5,217 nucleotides of DNA from Hyphomicrobiales bacterium. GTDB lineage: Bacteria > Pseudomonadota > Alphaproteobacteria > Rhizobiales > Beijerinckiaceae. The stretch is from the NCBI GenBank assembly GCA_025363375.1, contig JANYDZ010000409.1:1-5217 (forward strand). Reading direction: 5' to 3'. The position numbers and the translations under genes were made by a program. The number at the start of each line of letters is the position of its first letter. Positions within the stretch are counted from its first letter, which is position 1. Of the stretch, positions 1-5,169 are shown piece by piece. The notes under the pieces are model-generated. The model saw nothing but the letters and a program-made list of their open reading frames with translations. It searched no databases and had not been told where the DNA came from.

Positions 1-611
1 CCCGTCATCGCCGCGCCGACGCCGATGCCGGCGAAACCATGTTCTGTAATGGGCGTATCGACAACGCGGCGCGGCCCGAACTCCTGCAACAGGCCCTGGG
101 TGACTTTGTACGCGCCCTGATATTCGGCGACCTCTTCGCCCATGACGAAAACAGTGTCGTCGCGGCGCATTTCCTCGGCCATGGCGTCGCGAAGCGCTTC
201 GCGAACGGACATGGAAACCATCTGCGTGCCCGCCGGTATTTCCGTTGACGCGGGAGCCGTGAAGACAGGAGCCGGCGCGGCCGATGTGACGACGGCGGGA
301 GCGGAAACGGCGGGAGCCGCGGTTCTTGGAACAGTGGTTTGGGGCGCAAGCGCGGCGCCGGCGTCCTCGCCATCGGCGACGATGACCGCGATGGGGGTGT
401 TGACCGCGACATTGTCGGTGCCTTCAGCCACAAGGATGCTGCCCAGCACGCCTTCATCGATGGCCTCGACCTCCATCGTCGCCTTGTCAGTTTCGATCTC
501 GGCGAGCACGTCGCCGGAGCGGACCTTGTCGCCGACTTTTTTCAGCCATTTTGAGAGCTTGCCCTGCTCCATGGTCGGAGACAAAGCGGGCATGAGAATG
601 TTGGTGGCCAT
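1..611 (-). CDS. pdhB: Pyruvate dehydrogenase E1 component subunit beta, lipoyl-domain fused (partial, N-terminal 203 residues)
   Basis: This is the beta subunit of the E1 (pyruvate decarboxylase) part of the cytoplasmic pyruvate dehydrogenase complex. With PdhA it binds thiamine diphosphate, decarboxylates pyruvate and passes the acetyl group to lipoyl groups. Residues 1-80 form a lipoyl/biotinyl domain with the motif EIETDKATMEVEA; Lys43 is the expected lipoylation site. An Ala/Pro/Thr/Val-rich flexible linker follows (about 82-128). The transketolase-like pyrimidine-binding domain then begins, with VREALRDAM, the thiamine-site motif GEEVAEYQGAYKVTQG (158-173) and DTPITEHGFAGIGVGAAM, and runs off the left edge. 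A usual length of about 460-480 residues means more than half is missing here. The start is supported by AGGGA at 618-622, 6 nt upstream. It lies 15 bp after pdhA, so the two are surely co-transcribed. The lipoyl fusion is known in alphaproteobacteria and does not make this protein the E2. Confidence 0.96.
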   Translation of the reverse strand, partial: MATNILMPALSPTMEQGKLSKWLKKVGDKVRSGDVLAEIETDKATMEVEAIDEGVLGSILVAEGTDNVAVNTPIAVIVADGEDAGAALAPQTTVPRTAAPAVSAPAVVTSAAPAPVFTAPASTEIPAGTQMVSMSVREALRDAMAEEMRRDDTVFVMGEEVAEYQGAYKVTQGLLQEFGPRRVVDTPITEHGFAGIGVGAAMT

Positions 612-626
612 GATGTGTCCCTGCCC

Positions 627-1664
627 TTAGAGCGTAATATCGGTCCAGAGCTCCGAGGGATCGGGCTCGGGATCATGGCTGGCGAATTCGGCGGCGTCGT
701 TGACGACAGCTCGCGCTTTCACATCAATGGCTTTCAAATCGTCCTCGCTGGCGAACTTGTTGCGCAGCAGGCGCGCGCGCACCTGTTCGATCGGGTCCTG
801 CTCCTCGCGCATCTTCTGGACTTCTTCCTTGGAGCGATATTTCGCGGGGTCGGACATGGAATGGCCGCGATACCGATAGGTCTGCATTTCCAGAATGTAG
901 GGGCCTTTGCCCGAACGCGCCCAGGCCAACGCCTTTTCGCCGGCGGCTTTCACCGCGCGCACATCCATGCCGTCGACCTGTTCGCCGGGGATGCCGTGCG
1001 CGGCGCCGCGTTTGGAAAAATCGGTCTGCGCGGAAGCGCGGCTCACCGCCGTGCCCATGGCGTAGCGGTTGTTCTCGATGACGTAGACGACGGGCAGCTT
1101 CCACAACTCCGCCATGTTGAAACTCTCGTAGACCTGGCCCTGGTTGGCCGCGCCATCGCCGAAATACGACATGGCGACCGAATTGTTGCCCCGGTATTTG
1201 TTGGCGAATCCAAGGCCGGTGCCGAGCGAGACCTGTCCGCCGACGATGCCGTGACCGCCGTAAAAATGCTTCTCTTTCGAGAACATGTGCATGGAGCCGC
1301 CTTTGCCACGCGAATATCCGCCCTGGCGGCCTGTGAGTTCGGCCATGACCCCGCGCGATTCCATGCCGCATGCGAGCATATGGCCGTGGTCGCGATATCC
1401 CGTGATGACCTGATCGCCGTCTTTGGAGGCCATCTGCATGCCCACGACGACGGCTTCCTGGCCGATGTAAAGATGGCAGAAGCCGCCAATGAGACCCATG
1501 CCGTAGAGCTGACCGGCTTTTTCCTCGAAACGGCGGATCAGCAGCATGTCCCTATATGCGGACATTTCCTGGTCCCGGGTGAATTCGGGTATCGCGGGAC
1601 TGGCCCCTTTGGCCGTCGATTTTGCTGTTGCAGGCTTGGAACGTAGCGTCGCGCTGCTGGCCAT
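627..1664 (-). CDS. pdhA: Pyruvate dehydrogenase E1 component subunit alpha
   Basis: This is the alpha subunit of the E1 heterotetramer, which uses thiamine diphosphate to decarboxylate pyruvate at the entry to the TCA cycle. The 345-residue product has a basic, Ala/Ser/Lys-rich N-terminus (1-25), then the dehydrogenase E1 domain: MLLIRRFEEKAGQLY, GFCHLYIGQEAV, GYRDHGH, the Mg-thiamine-diphosphate motif from GDG (169-171) to ENN (197-199), and YRYRGHSMSDP (263-273). Ser269 aligns with the main site phosphorylated by the mitochondrial kinase, but no such control is implied in bacteria. The length is normal for this family. I chose the ATG at 1664 because GGGGA lies 5 nt upstream (1670-1674) and the family's N-terminus fits; an in-frame TTG at 1694 would add ten residues and has no good ribosome site. 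pdhB follows after 15 bp. The AT-rich region upstream probably holds its promoter. Confidence 0.97.
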   Translation of the reverse strand: MASSATLRSKPATAKSTAKGASPAIPEFTRDQEMSAYRDMLLIRRFEEKAGQLYGMGLIGGFCHLYIGQEAVVVGMQMASKDGDQVITGYRDHGHMLACGMESRGVMAELTGRQGGYSRGKGGSMHMFSKEKHFYGGHGIVGGQVSLGTGLGFANKYRGNNSVAMSYFGDGAANQGQVYESFNMAELWKLPVVYVIENNRYAMGTAVSRASAQTDFSKRGAAHGIPGEQVDGMDVRAVKAAGEKALAWARSGKGPYILEMQTYRYRGHSMSDPAKYRSKEEVQKMREEQDPIEQVRARLLRNKFASEDDLKAIDVKARAVVNDAAEFASHDPEPDPSELWTDITL

Positions 1665-1867
1665 GGATATCCCCGGATCGTTGCGCCGAACCAAGGCGCC
1701 TATGGGGCAAACTAACCTAAGCCGCGGGCAAAATCGAGCCTCGCGCGAAGTTTGATCGCTGAGTCTAACACATTGAAAATAAATAACTTCATAGGATTAA
1801 CTGGAAATCAGTTACGGACAAAAAATAACTGATATTTGGTTATTGCCGTCGAATTCGCCGCGACCGC
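1665..1867 (-). promoter_or_regulatory. pdhA upstream region with clustered TAACTG/CAGTTA half-sites
   Basis: This spacer of about 200 bp separates ftsB from pdhA. The part from about 1765 to 1845 is strikingly AT-rich against the GC-rich surroundings. It contains a perfect 6-bp inverted repeat, TAACTG-N5-CAGTTA (1798-1814), and an overlapping 8-bp one, ATCAGTTA-N11-TAACTGAT (1807-1814 with 1826-1833). A third 6-bp repeat, AATAAC-N9-GTTATT, spans 1824-1844, and a further TAACT lies at 1784-1788. No convincing intrinsic terminator follows ftsB and no sigma-70 promoter with both boxes stands out. I infer a pdhA promoter with an operator; the regulator is unknown. The repeats do not match the gammaproteobacterial PdhR site as I know it. 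Confidence 0.5.
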
Positions 1868-2194
1868 CTATTGCGGCGCGGATGGCGGCAGCAGGATCAC
1901 CAGCTCGTTCCTGTGCAGGCGTCCCAGCGTCAGGCGCGTCTCTTCCTCGAGGAGATCGCGGTCGACGGCCGTCGTTTGCATCATGGCGACGCGCCGGTCC
2001 CAGTCCGCCCGCTCCTTGCGCAGCCCCGCGAGATCCTCGTTCAGCGCGCGAATTTTCGCCTTGTTGGCGATGCGGGTCTTCTCTCCACGCTCGCCATTCA
2101 TGGCGTGCCAGACAAAATAGCTCCCGATGCCGCCGGAAACCGCATAAAGCGCGAGCGGGAACAAAATGGCGCGGAGCCGCGTGTGAATAACCAT
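1868..2194 (-). CDS. ftsB: FtsB/DivIC-family cell division (septum formation initiator) protein
   Basis: This is a small bitopic inner-membrane protein of the divisome. In the known family, FtsB pairs with FtsL through coiled coils and links to FtsQ, controlling septal peptidoglycan synthesis by FtsW/FtsI. The 108-residue product has a short basic cytoplasmic end (1-8), one membrane segment (about 9-29), then a charged periplasmic helix (about 34-72, KTRIANKAKIRALNEDLAGLRKE split over heptads) suited to a coiled coil. The C-terminal part, DRDLLEEETRLTLGRLHRNELVIL (78-101 overall), matches the family's D-x-x-LLEE-x-R signature and the hydrophobic strand that follows. The ATG at 2194 is favoured by GAGG 8 nt upstream (2203-2206) and by the membrane segment lying close to the N-terminus; an earlier in-frame start at 2269 would overlap the preceding gene. 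Position next to pdhA is common in alphaproteobacteria. No Pro/Leu-rich extra domain is present. Confidence 0.88.
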   Translation of the reverse strand: MVIHTRLRAILFPLALYAVSGGIGSYFVWHAMNGERGEKTRIANKAKIRALNEDLAGLRKERADWDRRVAMMQTTAVDRDLLEEETRLTLGRLHRNELVILLPPSAPQ

Positions 2195-2195
2195 G

Positions 2196-2210
2196 GGGCG
2201 AGCCTCGCCC
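2196..2210 (-). promoter_or_regulatory. GC-rich inverted repeat enclosing the ftsB ribosome-binding site
   Basis: A perfect inverted repeat, GGGCGAG-G-CTCGCCC read on the minus strand, ends two bases before the ftsB start codon. As RNA it could fold with a 6-bp stem (GGGCGA/TCGCCC) and a GGC loop. The only Shine-Dalgarno-like element, GAGG at 2203-2206, lies across the loop and stem. Folding could therefore limit ftsB translation. It has no T-tract on the minus strand, so it is unlikely to be an intrinsic terminator for the reductase gene. Confidence 0.4.
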
Positions 2211-2238
2211 GGCGCGGTTAATTTTTCGTTATCAGCGC

Positions 2239-3297
2239 TCAGACTTGCGGCGCGGCGGGGTAGTCGCAATAGCCAGCGGGCCCCTTGCTGTAATGGGTTT
2301 TGGAATCGCCCTCGGCGAGCGCGATATTGTCCCGCATTCGTCGGGGCAAATCGGGGTTGGCGATAAAATGTTTGCCAAAAACGACGGTGTCGGAGGCGCC
2401 TGCTTCCAGCATCGCCTCGCCCTTTGCCTTGTCGAATCCAGCGCCGGCGAAATACAGCCCGCCGAAGGCCGGGCGCATGTGGGCATGCACTTCATAGCCG
2501 CCCTGATGGGCGCCGTGGAGATAGGCGATCTTGCGCGCCGAGAGTTCGCGCGCCAGAGCGGGATAGACCACCTCGGCGTCGGGCTCCGCGACATCGTTGA
2601 ATTTTATGCGCGGCGAAATCTTGATCCCGACGCGCCCCGCCCCGGCGACGTCGATCATGGAATCGATGGCCTCCAGTAAAAACCGCATGCGGTTGGCGAC
2701 GGAGCCGCCATAGCGGTCTGTGCGCTGATTGATCGAGGCGTCGAGAAACTGGTGCGCGAGATAGCCCGAGGCCGCGTGCAGTTCGACGCCGTCAAAGCCC
2801 GCTTCAAGCGCGTGTTTGGCGGCGGCGCCAAACTCGGCCGCGACATCAGGGACTTCATCGGTCTCAAGCGCGCGCGGGACGACGTAGTCGATCGGGCCCA
2901 GATCCGTGTAATTCTTGCCATTGATGGCGATGGCCGACGGCGCAACCGGCTGCGCGCCCCCCGGCAGCAATGCCGGCACCGCGACGCGGCCCGTGTGGAA
3001 AAGTTGAGCGAAGATCCGCCCGCCACCGGCGTGAACCGCCTGCGTCACCTTGCGCCATCCCTCGACCTGCGCCGGCGAATGCAGGCCGGGAATGCGCGAA
3101 TACCCTTTCGCCATCGGCGAAACACAGGTCGCTTCCGAGACGATCAATCCCGCTGTGGCGCGCTGCGCATAATATTCCGCGACAATATCCGCGGGGACGC
3201 CGGCATCGTCCGCGCGCGAACGCGTCATGGGGGCCATGACGACGCGGTTGGGGAGGGTGAGCGGGCCGAGAACAAGCGGGTCGAAAAGCGAGGGCAT
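2239..3297 (-). CDS. Old Yellow Enzyme family NADH:flavin oxidoreductase (NemA-like ene-reductase)
   Basis: This is an FMN-dependent reductase of the Old Yellow Enzyme family, a soluble TIM-barrel that takes hydride from NAD(P)H and reduces activated C=C bonds, quinones, maleimides or nitrate esters; the natural substrate is usually unknown. The 352 residues give the family hallmarks in order: LFDPLVLGPLTLPNRVVMAP with MTRSRA (Thr25 near the flavin), AQLFHTGR (97-104), FDGVELHAASGYLAHQFL (168-185), NQRTDRYGGS (190-199), GIKISP, a GAG phosphate-binding segment (285-287) and FGKHFIANPDLPRRM. His174 and Tyr179 are kept, but Ser177 stands where Asn or His is usual, Phe100 replaces the usual Trp, and Lys309 replaces the common Arg of the FGR motif. 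The ATG at 3297 begins exactly at the conserved domain start and has a weak AGG 6 nt upstream (3304-3306); longer starts add an unrelated Arg-rich stretch. It lies 77 bp after the BMP gene and 44 bp before ftsB. Confidence 0.92.
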   Translation of the reverse strand: MPSLFDPLVLGPLTLPNRVVMAPMTRSRADDAGVPADIVAEYYAQRATAGLIVSEATCVSPMAKGYSRIPGLHSPAQVEGWRKVTQAVHAGGGRIFAQLFHTGRVAVPALLPGGAQPVAPSAIAINGKNYTDLGPIDYVVPRALETDEVPDVAAEFGAAAKHALEAGFDGVELHAASGYLAHQFLDASINQRTDRYGGSVANRMRFLLEAIDSMIDVAGAGRVGIKISPRIKFNDVAEPDAEVVYPALARELSARKIAYLHGAHQGGYEVHAHMRPAFGGLYFAGAGFDKAKGEAMLEAGASDTVVFGKHFIANPDLPRRMRDNIALAEGDSKTHYSKGPAGYCDYPAAPQV

Positions 3298-3328
3298 GGG
3301 GCGCCTGGCAGAATGTGAGTCCCTCAAG

Positions 3329-3360
3329 AGCGGGCGCATTCGCCATGGAACGCGCCCGCC
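3329..3360 (-). terminator. Strong RNA hairpin between the BMP gene and the reductase gene
   Basis: The minus-strand RNA can form a 13-bp stem (GGCGGGCGCGTTC paired with GAATGCGCCCGCT) around a 6-nt loop, CATGGC. Two positions pair as G-U on this strand but would be A-C mismatches in a plus-strand RNA, which suggests a role in the minus-strand transcript. Only TCTT follows, so it is a poor classical intrinsic terminator. It could partly end transcription or protect the 3' end of the upstream message, giving more binding protein than reductase. Confidence 0.45.
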
Positions 3361-3374
3361 AATACTACATAAGC

Positions 3375-4448
3375 CTATTGCGGCACCTTGTCGTCGATGC
3401 CTTTCACATACCAGTTCATGCCGAGCACCTGCTCGTCCGACAGCGCGGCGCCGCCCTTGCAGTCGGCCGCCTTGCCGCTCTGATCCATGACGGGGCATTT
3501 GAACGGATTGAGTTTTCCGGAGGCGATATCGGCGGTGGTCGCCTCCGCCATTTTCTTCACGTCGTCAGGCATGTTGGCGAAGGGGGCCATGTTGACCATT
3601 TTTGCGCCGATGCCGCCCCAGGTGTCGATCGGCTTCCACGTCCCGGCGATCGCAGCTTTCACGCGGTCTGTGTAATAGCCCGACCAGTCGTCGACGATGG
3701 AGGTCAATTGTGCTTTCGGCGCGAAACGCGCCATGTCCGAGGCTTGACCAAAGCCGAACTTGCCGGCCTTCTCGGCCTCCTGCAACGGCGCGGCGGAATC
3801 GGTGTGCTGGGTGATGATGTCGGCTCCCTGGGCGAGCAGTGCTTTCGCCGCGTCCGCCTCTTTGCCTGGATCGAACCAGGTGTTGGCCCAGACAATCTTG
3901 ATTTTGATGTTGGGGTTCACCGATTGCGCGCCCAGCATGAACGCATTGATGCCGGAGACCACTTCGGGGATTGGAAAAGAAGCGACATAGCCGACGATGT
4001 TCGACTTCGTCATCTTGCCGGCGATCTGGCCGATGATGTAGCGGCCTTCGTGGAACTTCGCCGAATAGGTCGCGACGTTTTCCGAACGCTTGTAGCCTGT
4101 GGCGTGTTCGAATTTCAGCGCCGGAAACTTTTTCGCGACTTTAAGCGTCGGTTCCATGAAGCCGAAGGAGGTCGTGAAGATCAGCCCGTGGCCAGCGCGG
4201 GCGAGCTGCTCGATGGAGCGCTCGCTGTCGTTCTCCGGCACGCTCTCCAGAAAGGTCGTTTCCACCGCGTCGCCCAGCGCCTTCGCCATGGCCTGCCGGC
4301 CTTGATCATGCTGATAGGAATAACCAAAATCGCCGACCGGGCCGACGTACACAAAGCCGACCTTCAGCTTTTCGGCGGCGGACGCGCCGCTGGCGAATCC
4401 GAAGGCAAGCGCTGAAAGCAGCGCCAGTTTGAAAGTTGATTTGCGCAT
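3375..4448 (-). CDS. BMP-family ABC transporter substrate-binding protein (purine-nucleoside type)
   Basis: This is a secreted periplasmic binding protein of the BMP/PnrA/Med family, whose characterised members capture purine nucleosides or related compounds for an ABC importer. The 357-residue product begins with a clear Sec signal peptide: basic MRKSTFK, a hydrophobic core, and ASA before residue 25 as the probable cleavage site. There is no lipobox Cys, so it should be soluble rather than a lipoprotein. Family features are KVGFVYVGPVGDFGYS (29-44), HDQGRQA (47-53), LIFTTSFGFMEP, ATYSAKFHEGRYIIGQIAG (126-144), GYVASFPIPEVV, WANTWFDPGKEADAAKALL and ADIITQHTDS. Cys318 and Cys330, the only cysteines of the mature protein, could form a disulfide. 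The start has GGGGA 6 nt upstream (4455-4459). No permease or ATPase gene is adjacent. A sigma-54-type promoter lies about 55 bp upstream. The ligand cannot be told from sequence; an adenine-type compound is only a family-based guess. Confidence 0.93.
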   Translation of the reverse strand: MRKSTFKLALLSALAFGFASGASAAEKLKVGFVYVGPVGDFGYSYQHDQGRQAMAKALGDAVETTFLESVPENDSERSIEQLARAGHGLIFTTSFGFMEPTLKVAKKFPALKFEHATGYKRSENVATYSAKFHEGRYIIGQIAGKMTKSNIVGYVASFPIPEVVSGINAFMLGAQSVNPNIKIKIVWANTWFDPGKEADAAKALLAQGADIITQHTDSAAPLQEAEKAGKFGFGQASDMARFAPKAQLTSIVDDWSGYYTDRVKAAIAGTWKPIDTWGGIGAKMVNMAPFANMPDDVKKMAEATTADIASGKLNPFKCPVMDQSGKAADCKGGAALSDEQVLGMNWYVKGIDDKVPQ

Positions 4449-4502
4449 TCCTGTTCCCCGTTCCGATGTTTGAAGGCCGGCCTGACGGCGACACTAATGC
4501 GT

Positions 4503-4519
4503 CGCAAGGCGCGTGCCAA
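4503..4519 (-). promoter_or_regulatory. Sigma-54 (RpoN) -24/-12 promoter of the BMP gene
   Basis: Read on the minus strand the site is TTGGCACGCGCCTTGCG. It matches the sigma-54 consensus YTGGCACG-N4-TTGC at every strongly conserved base, with GG (4517-4516) and GC (4505-4504) separated by the required 10 bp. Only the weakly conserved purine after TGGCACG and the final A/T differ. Transcription would start near 4492, giving a leader of about 44 nt before the ATG at 4448 with its GGGGA site. Sigma-54 promoters need an activator bound upstream; a TTCGC-N8-GCGAA repeat at 4557-4574 is a possible but unproven site. Confidence 0.6.
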
Positions 4520-4595
4520 TCCGGAAGGCGGGTTCGGTTTTTCGCGACATTTCAATTTCGCGCCGTACTGCGAAGACGACGCTTCCCAGCCAAAC

Positions 4596-4623
4596 TGGAC
4601 GGAGCGAGCATTTGTGCTATGAT
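4596..4623 (+). promoter_or_regulatory. Extended -10 sigma-70 promoter, likely leaderless
   Basis: The -10 box TATGAT (4618-4623) is one base from TATAAT and is preceded by TGC (4615-4617), the extended -10 signature. A weak -35, TGGACG (4596-4601), lies 16 bp upstream. Six bases separate the -10 box from the ATG at 4630, so the predicted start of transcription falls on or next to that A. A short inverted repeat, AGCA-N4-TGCT (4607-4618), overlaps the extended element and could be an operator half-pair. Confidence 0.55.
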
Positions 4624-4629
4624 TTCGCC

Positions 4630-5094
4630 ATGTTAGATACGCCGGAAATCCTGCAAACCGCGGCCCTGATCACCGCTGTCATCCCCCTTAAAATTCCGAA
4701 GGCGGAAATTCGGGCGGCGATGGGGCCCGGGGTCTCCGAGCTTATGGCGACAGTCTCGGCTCAGGGAGTCGCGCCGGCCGGCAGATGGTTCACTCACCAC
4801 CATAAGATCGTCCCCGACATCTGGGATTTCGAAATCTGCGTTGCCGTTGGAACGCCCGTCGTCGCGAGTGGCCGCGTCATTCCGGGGCGGTGGCCTTCCA
4901 TGAGGGCGGTCCGAACCGTTTATCAAGGCCCTTACGAAGGCCTTGGCAACGCATGGGGCGAATTCATCAAATGGATTGCCGCCAACAGCCACACAACCGC
5001 CGATGAGCTCTGGGAAAGCTACCTCGCGGGTCCCGACACAATTTCCGACCCCGCGCTTTTCAGAACCGAACTGACAAAGCGTTTGACTGGATAA
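4630..5094 (+). CDS. Stand-alone GyrI-like / AraC effector-binding-domain protein
   Basis: The 154-residue product resembles the GyrI-like small-molecule-binding fold (the effector domain of AraC/MerR regulators such as Rob and BmrR, also found alone in SbmC/GyrI). Supporting features are an N-terminal P-x-I-x strand (TPEILQTAALITAVIPLKI), a helix with GVSELMATVSAQG (34-46), AGRWFTHHHKI then DFEICVAV with the usual acid (Glu68), and the typical second half: VRTVYQGPYEGLGNAWGEFIKWI (94-116) and WESYLAGPDTISDPALFRTEL (128-148), which matches the family's Y-L-x-x-P...TEL ending. There is no DNA-binding domain, signal peptide or membrane segment, so it is a cytoplasmic ligand binder or possibly a hydrolase. 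I chose ATG 4630 because it begins the domain; an upstream in-frame GTG at 4513 would add 39 residues of poor coding character. No Shine-Dalgarno is visible, which fits the leaderless promoter. It is divergent from the BMP gene, and a shared ligand is possible but unproven. Confidence 0.75.
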   Translation: MLDTPEILQTAALITAVIPLKIPKAEIRAAMGPGVSELMATVSAQGVAPAGRWFTHHHKIVPDIWDFEICVAVGTPVVASGRVIPGRWPSMRAVRTVYQGPYEGLGNAWGEFIKWIAANSHTTADELWESYLAGPDTISDPALFRTELTKRLTG

Positions 5095-5169
5095 CGACGT
5101 GAAAACCGTCGCTTTCGCGCTGCAATTTCCGCCGCCGCGATAGCCGCGTCTGTCGGACCAAGGCCTCCC

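Noticed and set aside
615..1646. A 343-codon open frame on the plus strand
   Set aside because: It lies antisense to pdhA and shows no recognisable family; its length follows from the strong G/C bias at third positions of the real gene.
1665..1694. TTG start for pdhA at 1694
   Set aside because: It has no good ribosome-binding site, while the ATG at 1664 has GGGGA at proper spacing.
3298..3498. Extended N-terminus of the flavin reductase from an upstream start
   Set aside because: The added 67 residues are Arg-rich, overlap the end of the BMP gene in another frame and cross the hairpin; the family domain starts at 3297.
3315..4415. A 366-codon open frame on the plus strand
   Set aside because: It is antisense to the BMP gene, which has a signal peptide, ribosome site and clear family motifs. 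The plus frame is His/Arg/Asp-rich with no known domain.
4607..4618. AGCA-N4-TGCT as an NtrC enhancer site for the sigma-54 promoter
   Set aside because: The spacing and flanks differ from the NtrC consensus, whose GCA and TGC arms are farther apart; it is kept only as a possible local operator.
5099..5143. Short plus-strand frame starting GTG after the GyrI-like gene
   Set aside because: It encodes only 14 residues, has no ribosome site and resembles no known peptide.
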